DNA of 64,000 nucleotides from Buchnera aphidicola (Aphis gossypii) (lineage in GTDB: Bacteria; Pseudomonadota; Gammaproteobacteria; Enterobacterales; Enterobacteriaceae): assembly GCF_013394915.1 (NCBI RefSeq), contig NZ_CP056771.1, positions 558,001 to 622,000 of the forward strand, given 5' to 3'. The notes beneath the pieces are model-generated. The model was not told the origin of the DNA, did no database searches, and was given only the letters and a program-made list of their open reading frames with translations. The translations under genes were made by a program, and so were the position numbers. Numbering within the stretch: position 1 is the stretch's first letter; every line of letters begins with the position of its first letter. Positions 56,290 through 64,000 of the stretch are shown one piece after another.

Positions 56290-57420
56290 ATGATAAAATT
56301 ACCCCCAATAAGTTTATATATTCACATTCCTTGGTGCATAAAAAAATGTGGATATTGTGATTTTTATTCATATGTTAGTAAAAGAGAAATTCCAGAAACA
56401 GAATATATTAAAAATCTTCTTAAAGATTTAGAAAAAGATGTTAAATTGATACATCAAAGAAAAATAAATAATATTTTTATTGGAGGCGGAACGCCTAGTT
56501 TATTACATAATGAATCTATTAAAACTTTAATACAAGGAATAAAAAAAAGAGTTAAACTTTGTAAATATTCAGAAATTACAATAGAGTCCAATCCAAAATC
56601 AATAGAATACAAACGTTTTAGAAATTATAAAAAATCAGGAATTAATCGATTTTCATTAGGAATCCAAACATTTAATTCCAATTTATTGAAAAAAATAGAA
56701 CGTACATATACCAAAAAAGAAGCTATTGAAGCAATCAAAGAAATTAAAAAAATTAATAGTAATTTTAATATAGATATCATGTACGGATTGCCTGATCAAT
56801 CATTGCAGAATGTTTTATCAGACTTAAAAAACGCTATTAGATATAATCCAACGCATATATCATGGTATCAATTGACAACTGAACCTAACACTGCTTTTTA
56901 TAAAAAAGATTTATGCTTACCTACTGAGAATATGATATTTAAAATGTGTAAAAAAGGAGAAAAATTTTTACGCAAATCTGGCTATATAAAATATGAAATA
57001 TCTTCATATGTGAAATCAAAATACAAATGTCGTCATAATCTTAATTATTGGCATTTTGGAGATTATATTGGTATAGGATGCGGTGCTCATGGAAAAATTA
57101 CTAAAGTAAATGGAGAGATTATTCGAACTATTAAAAATAAAAATATTAATGATTTTATAAATGGAAAATATTTAGAAGCTAAAAATTTAATCTCAGAAAA
57201 AGATAAAGCTTTTGAATATTTTATGAATGCTTTTAGATTATATCAACCTATTTATAAAAAACATTTTCAAGAACGTACTAATATTAGTATATCAAATATA
57301 AAAAATCAAATCAAAAAAGCATTAAAAAATAAATATATTGTAGAAAATAAAAATTCTTGGGAAACCACACAAAAGGGAAAAATATTTCTCAATTCATTAC
57401 TAAAAATTTTTTTAAATTAA
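56290..57420 (+). CDS. hemW: Radical SAM heme chaperone HemW (formerly YggW)
   Basis: 376 residues (E. coli 378). The radical-SAM cysteines C16, C20 and C23 (CIKKCGYC) and the GGGTPSLL motif are present, and the C-terminal HemW domain follows. It lacks the extra HemN cysteine, so it is the heme-delivery type. It ends only six bases before convergent trmB. Confidence 0.94.
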   Translation: MIKLPPISLYIHIPWCIKKCGYCDFYSYVSKREIPETEYIKNLLKDLEKDVKLIHQRKINNIFIGGGTPSLLHNESIKTLIQGIKKRVKLCKYSEITIESNPKSIEYKRFRNYKKSGINRFSLGIQTFNSNLLKKIERTYTKKEAIEAIKEIKKINSNFNIDIMYGLPDQSLQNVLSDLKNAIRYNPTHISWYQLTTEPNTAFYKKDLCLPTENMIFKMCKKGEKFLRKSGYIKYEISSYVKSKYKCRHNLNYWHFGDYIGIGCGAHGKITKVNGEIIRTIKNKNINDFINGKYLEAKNLISEKDKAFEYFMNAFRLYQPIYKKHFQERTNISISNIKNQIKKALKNKYIVENKNSWETTQKGKIFLNSLLKIFLN

Positions 57421-57426
57421 AAACAC

Positions 57427-58143
57427 TTAAAATTTCGACTGAAATATCAAATTAAAAACTTTATTCCCTAACATATTTGCTTTTTTTTCAAATCTTGTTT
57501 TGGTATAAATAGAAGAATTTTCAATTAAACTATGCATATTAGATAAATTTAAATATTGATTAATTTTTTTTATCGCATCTAATATATAAAAGGCATATTC
57601 TTTCGAATCAGTTTTAATATGTAAGACACCATTAAAAATTAATTTTTTTAAAATTTTTTTTAAAAAATCATATTGTATCATTCGTCTTTTATGATGTCGT
57701 TTTTTAGGCCATGGATCAGGAAAAAAAATTTGTATTTTTGACAAGGTGTGATTTCCAATCATATTTTCAATAACTTCTATTGCATCATAACGAATAATTT
57801 TTAGATTTTTTAAATCAGAAATGTATGCGAGACGTAAACAAGAACCTATTCCAGACGAATATACTTCAATACCTAAAAAATTTTTATTATAAGAATTAAT
57901 TGCCATTTGAACTAAAGAATCACCTGATCCAAAACCAATATCTAAGATTACTGGATAATTATGTTTAAAAACTAATTCAAAATTTATATTTTTTAATTGA
58001 TAATCAATGCCAAATAAAGGCCAATATCTTTGAATTGATTTTAACTGCGATTGAGTGATTCGACCTTTTCGGCATACAAAACTTTGATTCTTTCTTAAAA
58101 ATATTCCATTTTTATATTGAGGAGTGATAATATTGTTTTTCAT
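57427..58143 (-). CDS. trmB: tRNA (guanine-N7-)-methyltransferase TrmB
   Basis: 238 residues (E. coli 239). Methylates G46 of tRNAs with SAM. The SAM motif is LDIGFGSGDSL and the catalytic motif FPDPWPKKRHHKRR. The first 30 residues are more diverged. It is divergent from mutY as in E. coli. Confidence 0.96.
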   Translation of the reverse strand: MKNNIITPQYKNGIFLRKNQSFVCRKGRITQSQLKSIQRYWPLFGIDYQLKNINFELVFKHNYPVILDIGFGSGDSLVQMAINSYNKNFLGIEVYSSGIGSCLRLAYISDLKNLKIIRYDAIEVIENMIGNHTLSKIQIFFPDPWPKKRHHKRRMIQYDFLKKILKKLIFNGVLHIKTDSKEYAFYILDAIKKINQYLNLSNMHSLIENSSIYTKTRFEKKANMLGNKVFNLIFQSKF

Positions 58144-58269
58144 ATTTTATTAAATTTTTGATTAAAAATGTTTTATCAATTTTACAAATTAACATATTTG
58201 TATTTTAACTTTTTTTACAAAAAAATACATCTATATTATATTTTAACTAAAAAATAATTATTGATTACA

Positions 58270-59310
58270 ATGATATTTAATACTTTTTCAAGATTAGTAC
58301 TTAATTGGTATCATATAAATGGAAGAAAAGATCTTCCTTGGCAAAAGAATAAAACATTATATACAGTTTGGATATCTGAAGTAATGTTGCAACAAACTCA
58401 AGTAAAAACTGTTATTCCATATTTTAAAAAATTTATATTAAAATTTCCAAATTTAAATGTTTTAAGTCAAGCTAATTTAAATGATATTTTGCATTTGTGG
58501 AGTGGATTGGGATATTATAAAAGAGCAGAAAACATTTATAAAACAGCTAAAATTATAGAACAAAAATTTGACGGAAAATTTCCAAGTAATATTACAGATT
58601 TAGTTAAATTACCAGGCATAGGAAGATCCACTGCTGGCGCTATTTTATCTTTTACATTAAATTATTTTTTTTCTATTTTAGATGGTAATGTGCAAAGAAT
58701 TTTAATACGACACTATGGCCTTACTAAATGTTCAAAAAATACTGCAACTCAAAAAAAATTATGGAACCTAATAGAAAATATAACTCCTATTCATCACACT
58801 GGTAAATTTAATCAAGGAATAATAGATATAGGTGCATTAATTTGTAATCCTAGGATACCTAAATGCAATTTTTGTCCATTAAATATAACATGTATTGCTT
58901 ATAAAGAAAAAGAATGGAAAAAATATTCTTTACAAAAAAATAAAAAAATAAAATCAAAAAGAAAATACTGGTTCATTGTAATTTATTTTAAAAACAAAAT
59001 TTGGATGCAAAAAAATACTATAAAAAGTATCTGGAATGATTTATTTTGTTTTCCAAGTTTTAATAATAAAAAACAAGCTGAACAATGGATACAGGGGCAT
59101 CAAATAAATATTAAAAAATATAAAAAAATTAGCTCTTTTAATCATGAGTTTAGTCATTTTACAATGCAAGTGAATCCAATTTTAATTAAATTATTTTTTC
59201 AAAAATTTTTTTTTGACATTAAAAAAGAAGGAATTTGGTATGATTTAAAAAAACCTCAAAAAATAGGATTACCTATAATAGTAAAAAAAATTTTAAAATT
59301 ATCAACATAG
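58270..59310 (+). CDS. mutY: Adenine DNA glycosylase MutY
   Basis: 346 residues from the ATG at 58270. With this start the catalytic residues E37 and D138 and the 4Fe-4S ligands C192, C199, C202 and C208 have exactly E. coli numbering; a TTG at 58261 would add three residues. HhH-GPD domain LPGIGRSTAGAIL is intact, with the C-terminal Nudix-like domain that reads 8-oxoG. It removes A opposite 8-oxoG, opposing G:C to T:A changes. Confidence 0.96.
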   Translation: MIFNTFSRLVLNWYHINGRKDLPWQKNKTLYTVWISEVMLQQTQVKTVIPYFKKFILKFPNLNVLSQANLNDILHLWSGLGYYKRAENIYKTAKIIEQKFDGKFPSNITDLVKLPGIGRSTAGAILSFTLNYFFSILDGNVQRILIRHYGLTKCSKNTATQKKLWNLIENITPIHHTGKFNQGIIDIGALICNPRIPKCNFCPLNITCIAYKEKEWKKYSLQKNKKIKSKRKYWFIVIYFKNKIWMQKNTIKSIWNDLFCFPSFNNKKQAEQWIQGHQINIKKYKKISSFNHEFSHFTMQVNPILIKLFFQKFFFDIKKEGIWYDLKKPQKIGLPIIVKKILKLST

Positions 59311-59338
59311 TTTTTAAATACAAGGATAATTAGCACAA

Positions 59339-59584
59339 ATGTATCGTAAAATTTTTTGCATATTTTTACAAAAAGAATCTGAAGGTCATGAATTTCCACC
59401 ATATCCAGGCGAATTAGGAAAAAAAATATATAATAAAATATCCAAAAAAGCTTGGAAGCAGTGGATGGTAGAACAAACTAAATTAATTAATGAAGAAAAA
59501 TTAAATATGACAAAAGAGATAGATCGAAAAAAAATAGAAAAATATATGAAATTATTTTTGTTTAAAAAAATTATTTTAAAATAA
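59339..59584 (+). CDS. yggX: Fe(2+)-trafficking / oxidative damage protein YggX
   Basis: 81 residues (E. coli 91; the C-terminal tail is shorter). [16 protein letters not shown] with the conserved cysteine and [18 protein letters not shown] identify it. It protects Fe-S clusters, including that of MutY, from oxidation. It directly follows mutY (28 bases), as in E. coli. Confidence 0.95.
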   Translation: MYRKIFCIFLQKESEGHEFPPYPGELGKKIYNKISKKAWKQWMVEQTKLINEEKLNMTKEIDRKKIEKYMKLFLFKKIILK

Positions 59585-59649
59585 TAATATATCTGTTTTT
59601 AAATAAAATTCATATTAATTTAATTATAACATTTGAATTAACTAAAAAA

Positions 59650-60432
59650 GTGCTTATATTTGATTCTGGAATAGGCGGAATTTCTATCTTAAAAAATATT
59701 AAAAAGAAACTGCCTAACAAAAATTATATATATTTATTAGATAATAAAGAATTTCCTTATGGAGAAAAAAAGGAATCTTTCATCATAAAAAGAAGTATCA
59801 AAATAATTAATAAAATTATAAATCTTTATCCGATTCAAATAGTGGTTATTGCGTGTAATACTGTAAGTACAATATCTTTACATATATTGAAAAAAAAATT
59901 TAATATTCCTATCGTCGGGGTTCTTCCTTCATTAGATCAGGCAATGAAAATCACACAAAATAAAAAAGTTGGTATTATAGCCACTAAAGCTACAATAAAA
60001 AGTTCATATGTTAAAAATATTATATCTAAGTATACTAATCATATGAATATAGAAGTAATAGCTACAAATGAACTAGCAAGAATTGCTGAGAAAAAAATTA
60101 GAAAAATATCTTTTTCTAATTTTGAACTAAAAAAAATTTTTTATCCTTGGATGATACTTGCAGTTCAGCCTGACACTATATATCTTGGATGCACTCATTT
60201 TTCATTTTTAAAAAATGAAATTCAAAATATTTTTTATAAACCAATTAATTTTTTAGATTCTTACACAAACACTACTAAAATAGTTAAAAAATATTTTTTA
60301 AATATAAAAAATAGTCAAAACATTAAGAAAAATGTTTTTTTATATTCTAAATACAATAAAAATCTAGATAAATTATTATATATTTTAAAAAAATATAAGT
60401 TTAACGATTTTAAAAAAATTAATTTAAATTAA
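59650..60432 (+). CDS. murI: Glutamate racemase
   Basis: 260 residues from GTG at 59650; makes D-glutamate for peptidoglycan. Both catalytic cysteines are present (C69 in IACNTVST, C181 in LGCTHFSF), with FDSGIGG at the N-terminus. The GTG lies at the very start of the first beta strand with no upstream ATG in frame and no Shine-Dalgarno; the frame stays open upstream, so an ATT start (59608-59623) is possible. The tail is Lys/Asn-rich. It overlaps convergent sbcB by 14 bases. Confidence 0.92.
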   Translation: MLIFDSGIGGISILKNIKKKLPNKNYIYLLDNKEFPYGEKKESFIIKRSIKIINKIINLYPIQIVVIACNTVSTISLHILKKKFNIPIVGVLPSLDQAMKITQNKKVGIIATKATIKSSYVKNIISKYTNHMNIEVIATNELARIAEKKIRKISFSNFELKKIFYPWMILAVQPDTIYLGCTHFSFLKNEIQNIFYKPINFLDSYTNTTKIVKKYFLNIKNSQNIKKNVFLYSKYNKNLDKLLYILKKYKFNDFKKINLN

Positions 60433-61879
60433 TTTTTTGATAAAATAAAGTTTTATATTTTTGAAAAATATATTTTAATAATTTATTTAATAAATCTAAT
60501 TTTTCTATATCAAACGAAAATTCTTCTAACAGGTGTTCAATTTTATTTATGTATTCTTTTAAAATAGATTGATTAAAAACTTTTAAACAATGGTGTAACC
60601 AAATTTTTTTTTCATAAGTATTCAATATAAATGGAAAATTACGAGCCTTATATCGAAAAAAAAGTTCTTTTAGACGTTTATCTTGAAAATCTAATTTAAG
60701 ATTTTTAAAATTTATCGGTTTGGTATTGCTAATTTTTTTAATTAATTTTTTATCATGTAAACTAAAAAAATTATGATAAATTTGTAAATCTACATTTGAA
60801 GTTTTTTGAAATATATTTTTTTGAGAGAAAATTTTTTTTATATTATTGATTATTACATAATTCAATTGAATTATATTTATTTTTTCATCAATACAAAAAC
60901 TTTTTATTTTTAATCTTTCAGTATCTTCTGATCGAATGAAATGTATAGGAACTAATATAGGACAACGATTAAAATGTATTAATATTATTCCTAAATCAAA
61001 TAAATTTTTAACTTTAATATCCTGATAATTATTATTTTTTAAAAAATCAATTAATTTTTTTACATCTTGAAATAAATCTATGGAAATTAATATATTATTA
61101 TTGTTTTCATCCCAAAATAAAGGCAATACAAAACTCATATTATTACGTATAGAGCTAAAAATGCTGGAAATATAAAGTATAGGATAAAAATTTTCTAAAT
61201 TAATGAGTTTAAATAATTCATTTTTTTTTCGATATTTGAAAAAAAAATTAAATAATTTTGGTTGTTTCTTTTTTATTAATTGTGCTAATTTAATAGTAGC
61301 ATAAACATCAGCAATAGCATCATGTGCATTATGATGTAATATATTATTTTCTCGAGTTAATTCAGATAATTTGAAAATAGGTACACCAAAAGTATTTTTA
61401 GGCCATATAATTCCATCAGGCCTTAAAAGATAACAAACTCTCATAATATTTAACAAATCCCAACGTGAATTATTATTTTTCCAACTCCATTCATATGGAT
61501 CTAAAAAATTACGATAAAATATATTTCTTGTAATTTCATCATCGAAAAAAATATTATTATAACCTACTATACAGGTATTAGATCGCATGAAAATCTTATA
61601 TATTTTTTTAGCAAATTCATATTCATTAACACCGTGTTTAAGTGTATACTGTGGAGTAATTTTAGTGATTAAGATAGAATGTGGTTCTGGTAAATAATCA
61701 TCTGATGGAATACAATAAAAACATTTTGGTTTTTCTATAATTTCTAAATTTTCGTCTGTTCTAATAGATGCGAATTGGGCTGGTTTATCTAATGATGTAT
61801 GTGTGCCAAAAGTTTCATAATCATAAAATAAAAAAGTTAACTGATTTTTTTGAGAAGAAAATATTTTGTTTTTTTCCAT
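60419..61879 (-). CDS. sbcB: Exodeoxyribonuclease I
   Basis: 486 residues (E. coli 475). A 3'-5' single-strand exonuclease of the DEDDh type: FYDYETFGTH (first acidic pair), FDD in the second motif, and HNAHDAIADVYAT with the catalytic His and Asp. The C-terminal half is strongly Lys/Asn-rich. It partners SSB. It overlaps the murI end by 14 bases. tmaR is divergent 101 bases away, reflecting the E. coli sbcB-yeeX neighbourhood. Confidence 0.94.
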   Translation of the reverse strand: MEKNKIFSSQKNQLTFLFYDYETFGTHTSLDKPAQFASIRTDENLEIIEKPKCFYCIPSDDYLPEPHSILITKITPQYTLKHGVNEYEFAKKIYKIFMRSNTCIVGYNNIFFDDEITRNIFYRNFLDPYEWSWKNNNSRWDLLNIMRVCYLLRPDGIIWPKNTFGVPIFKLSELTRENNILHHNAHDAIADVYATIKLAQLIKKKQPKLFNFFFKYRKKNELFKLINLENFYPILYISSIFSSIRNNMSFVLPLFWDENNNNILISIDLFQDVKKLIDFLKNNNYQDIKVKNLFDLGIILIHFNRCPILVPIHFIRSEDTERLKIKSFCIDEKINIIQLNYVIINNIKKIFSQKNIFQKTSNVDLQIYHNFFSLHDKKLIKKISNTKPINFKNLKLDFQDKRLKELFFRYKARNFPFILNTYEKKIWLHHCLKVFNQSILKEYINKIEHLLEEFSFDIEKLDLLNKLLKYIFQKYKTLFYQKINLN

Positions 61880-61980
61880 GATATAATCTTAGTTATTTAA
61901 AAAAATTAAATTTAAAAAATTCTTTTAAATCTTTCAAATGAATTATTTTAAAAGAAAATTTTATAAAGGTTTTAAACATT

Positions 61981-62286
61981 ATGAATACAAAAAAAACATT
62001 TAAAAGTGCATTAGAATTTGTACATAAATTTAGAAGAAAAAACAAAATACAACGTGAAATATCTGAAATTGAAAAAAAAATTAGAGATAATGACACAAGA
62101 ATATTATTGCTTGACAATTTAAACGATTATATTCGGCCAGAAATGAATTACGAAGAAATTAAAAAAATAATTTTCACGATGAAAAACGACTACGAAGATA
62201 GAATTGATGATTATATTGTAAAAAATGCAGAACTTTCTAAAGAAAAAAGACATTTATCAAAAGAACTAAAAAATATTATAAATTAA
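61981..62286 (+). CDS. tmaR: PTS regulator TmaR (YeeX, DUF496)
   Basis: 101 residues (E. coli about 109), highly charged and predicted coiled coil. [20 protein letters not shown] and [15 protein letters not shown] match the DUF496 family. In E. coli TmaR gathers PTS enzyme I at the cell poles. It is next to tRNA-Asn and sbcB, as in E. coli. No PTS gene is in this window. Confidence 0.9.
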   Translation: MNTKKTFKSALEFVHKFRRKNKIQREISEIEKKIRDNDTRILLLDNLNDYIRPEMNYEEIKKIIFTMKNDYEDRIDDYIVKNAELSKEKRHLSKELKNIIN

Positions 62287-62318
62287 TATATTATTATTGA
62301 AATATTTAACAGATTTTT

Positions 62319-62391
62319 CTCCTCCGACTGGGCTCGAACCAGTGACATACGGATTAACAGTCCGCCGTTCTACCAACTGAACTACAGAGGA
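62319..62391 (-). tRNA. asnT: tRNA-Asn (anticodon GUU)
   Basis: 73 nt on the minus strand: acceptor UCCUCUG / CGGAGGA, anticodon loop CUGUUAA (anticodon GUU), T-arm GGUUCGAGCCC, discriminator G, no encoded CCA. Almost identical to E. coli tRNA-Asn. Important here because asparagine codons are very frequent. Confidence 0.96.
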
Positions 62392-62527
62392 ATATTAATA
62401 TTTATATCAAAAATTTATATATCTGTCAAATATATATATAAAATTAAAAATTAACTATAAAATTTTTAAAAGAAATATAGATTATTATTGAAAATTCATT
62501 TATAGTAAAAGGTGTAAAAATTATTAT

Positions 62528-62600
62528 GGCCCTTTAGCTCAGTGGTCAGAGCAGGCGACTCATAATCGCTTGGTCGCTGGTTCAAATCCAGCAAGGGCCA
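62528..62600 (+). tRNA. ileX: tRNA-Ile2 (anticodon CAU, lysidine-modified)
   Basis: 73 nt, acceptor GGCCCUU / AAGGGCC, anticodon loop CUCAUAA. Although CAU reads as methionine, the body (GGCGA ... UCGCU stem, GCUGG T-arm) matches E. coli ileX rather than metT or initiator tRNA. TilS must convert C34 to lysidine for it to read AUA, a frequent isoleucine codon here. Discriminator A, no CCA. Confidence 0.9.
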
Positions 62601-62681
62601 AAAAATCAAAAAAATTAAAAAATTTTTATATATTTAAAAAATACTACTTAAATTTTTCATCATTAATTAGGACTCAATTTG

Positions 62682-63325
62682 ATGGAATGGAAAAAAGAGT
62701 TTATTGAATTTCTTTTAAAAAAAAAGTCTTAAATTTTGGAACATTTATACTAAAATCTGGTCGAAAAAGTCCTTATTTTTTTAATTCCGGCTTGTTATCT
62801 ACAGGTAAAGACACTGCTAAAATTGGATTATTTTATGCACGTGCAATAATGGATTTAAACGTTAAATTTGATGTTCTATTCGGACCTTCTTATAAAGGCA
62901 TTCCTATTGTAGTTTCTACTTCTATTGCATTAAAAAATCAATATAATTTAAATATTGCATATTCTTTTAATAGAAAAGAAGAAAAAACATATGGAGAGCA
63001 AGGACAGTTAATTGGAAGTGATATAAAAAATAAAAAAATTATTGTTTTAGACGATGTAATCACCTCGGGTATGTCAATCAATCATTCAATTAAAATAATC
63101 GAACAAGAAAATTCTCAAATATCTTCAATATTTGTTCTTCTTGATAGAAAAGAAAAACGAGAAGATAATCTAAAAAAAATAAATTGTTTAAAAAAACAAA
63201 AAAACTACAAAATCAACTCCATTATAACAATAGATGATTTAATTATGTATCTTTCTGAAAAAGAAAAACTAAAAAAATATGCCTCTAAATTAATAAAGTA
63301 CTATGCGGAGTATGGTGATTTTTAA
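62682..63325 (+). pseudogene. pyrE: Orotate phosphoribosyltransferase, frameshifted in a poly(A) tract (possibly rescued by slippage)
   Basis: The ATG at 62682 opens MEWKKEFIEFLLKKK, which matches the PyrE N-terminus. Nine As at 62717-62725 then put the frame into a stop at 62730-62732. One more A would join it to the downstream frame (VLNFGTFILKSGRKSPYFF...), which is open to 63325 and carries all PyrE motifs: LFGPSYKGIPI, FNRKEEKTYGEQG and the PRPP loop VLDDVITSG. The restored protein would have about 214 residues, like E. coli (213). No other damage is seen, so the gene is either freshly broken or expressed by transcriptional slippage. It makes OMP from orotate and PRPP. Confidence 0.92.
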
Positions 63326-63338
63326 AACGAAAAAATAT

Positions 63339-63800
63339 TTATATTCCAGAATGACCAAATCCACTTTGGAAGCGAATAGTTTTTTTAAATTTTTTAACTA
63401 TAAAAAATTCAGGTCTAATAATAGGAACAAATACTATTTGAGCAATTCTATCGTTAGGACTAATACAAAAATTTTTTTTACCTCTATTCCATAAGGAAAC
63501 CATTAATTCACCTTGATAGTCTGAATCGATTAAACCTACTAAGTTTCCTAAAACAATACCATTCTTATGACCTAATCCAGAACGTGGTAAAATTAAAGCA
63601 GTAATATAAGGATTTTCAATATATATTGAAATTCCAGTAGGTATTAAAATAACTTCCTTAGCAGGTAAAATTATTTTTTTGTTTATACATGCTTTAAGAT
63701 CTAACGCAGAAGATCCAGGAGTAGCATATTCTGGTAAAGAAAAATCTCTGTTTATACTGCTAGAACTTAAGAATTTAATTTGAATCTTATTAGTATTCAT
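63339..63800 (-). CDS. dut: dUTP pyrophosphatase
   Basis: 153 residues (E. coli 151). Trimeric dUTPase converting dUTP to dUMP. The five motifs are present: [46 protein letters not shown] and the C-terminal [10 protein letters not shown]. Convergent with pyrE, 13 bases apart; E. coli slmA between dut and pyrE is missing. Confidence 0.97.
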   Translation of the reverse strand: MNTNKIQIKFLSSSSINRDFSLPEYATPGSSALDLKACINKKIILPAKEVILIPTGISIYIENPYITALILPRSGLGHKNGIVLGNLVGLIDSDYQGELMVSLWNRGKKNFCISPNDRIAQIVFVPIIRPEFFIVKKFKKTIRFQSGFGHSGI

Positions 63801-63825
63801 AATTTTTTTAATTTTTTATATCAAG

Positions 63826-64000
63826 TTACGATGAAACTAAGAAATCTGGATTTATTAGAGATGTTTTAGAAAGTAAGGAATAATTTAAACTTTGTGTTTT
63901 TTGATATGAAACTACACTGCCACCCGCAGCCTCAACAATCGCATGACCTGCTGCAGTATCCCAAATATGCGTTGTTCCGAATCTCGGATAAAATTGTGCT
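63826..64000 (-). CDS. cysQ: 3'(2'),5'-bisphosphate nucleotidase CysQ, C-terminal part (5' end outside window)
   Basis: The last 57 residues and stop of an inositol-monophosphatase-family enzyme: AQFYPRFGTTHIWDTAAGHA contains the metal/substrate Asp in IWDTAAGHA, and EAAGG and the tail INPDFLVSS match CysQ. It hydrolyses PAP, the by-product of sulfate assimilation. It is too short at the window edge for a full check but every aligned block fits. Confidence 0.9.
   Translation of the reverse strand, partial: AQFYPRFGTTHIWDTAAGHAIVEAAGGSVVSYQKTQSLNYSLLSKTSLINPDFLVSS

Overview
This window is a piece of the chromosome of Buchnera aphidicola, the obligate nutritional endosymbiont of aphids (Gammaproteobacteria, close to Escherichia coli). 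The evidence is a very AT-rich sequence with A/T-ending codons, lysine/asparagine/isoleucine-rich proteins that still read almost residue for residue like their E. coli counterparts, a 23S-5S rRNA unit without a 16S gene and preceded by tRNA-Glu and aroE, and an E. coli-like gene order with many genes deleted. No phage, insertion sequence, integron, toxin-antitoxin pair, defence system or CRISPR array is visible. The aphid host cannot be told from the sequence alone.

Layout. (1) 1-9262: end of mdlA, mdlB, the 4.5S RNA gene ffs on the other strand, dnaX (short form), ybaB, htpG, adk, tRNA-Arg(UCU), folD and cysS. recR, which lies between ybaB and htpG in E. coli, is absent. (2) 9521-13829: ybeD, cspE, then 5S and 23S rRNA and tRNA-Glu on the minus strand, with a clear promoter upstream of tRNA-Glu. 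(3) 13895-17524: aroE, tsaC, smg, and divergent def-fmt. (4) 17556-37737: the great ribosomal protein cluster on the minus strand. In transcription order it runs fkpA, tusD-tusC-tusB, rpsL-rpsG-fusA-tuf, the S10 set, the spc set with secY, and the alpha set with rpoA, ending in a strong terminator. Hairpins mark the E. coli operon borders (tuf|rpsJ, rpsQ|rplN, rpmJ|rpsM). (5) 37863-44989: slyX, argD, tsgA, trpS, rpe, aroB, aroK, tRNA-Ser(GGA). (6) 45002-51899: deoD, deoB, prfC, ansA, nfuA, bioH, ssb. (7) 51900-64000: a 793-base gap, then dnaB, gshB, ruvX, yggS, hemW, trmB, mutY, yggX, murI, sbcB, tmaR, tRNA-Asn, tRNA-Ile2(CAU), pyrE, dut and the end of cysQ.

How the genes work together. Translation dominates: about 30 ribosomal proteins, two rRNAs, five tRNAs, EF-Tu, EF-G, RF3, deformylase, formyltransferase, two aminoacyl-tRNA synthetases, and the tRNA modifiers TsaC, TusBCD and TrmB. 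The symbiotic amino-acid supply role shows in aroE, aroB, aroK (shikimate) and argD (arginine/lysine). Redox and Fe-S upkeep is represented by gshB, nfuA, yggX and hemW, and replication/repair by dnaB, ssb, dnaX, mutY, sbcB and dut.

Most notable: pyrE is interrupted by a one-base deletion in a poly(A) tract (A9 where A10 is needed), while the rest of the gene is fully conserved. This is the classic Buchnera situation in which RNA polymerase slippage may rescue the protein. Several other genes carry equally long or longer intact A tracts (trpS A13, fusA A11, tsaC, ansA and mdlB A10), and three conserved Gly-Gly motifs are written as unusual G7-G9 runs (argD, cysS, gshB). I found no convincing wholly new biological system in this window.
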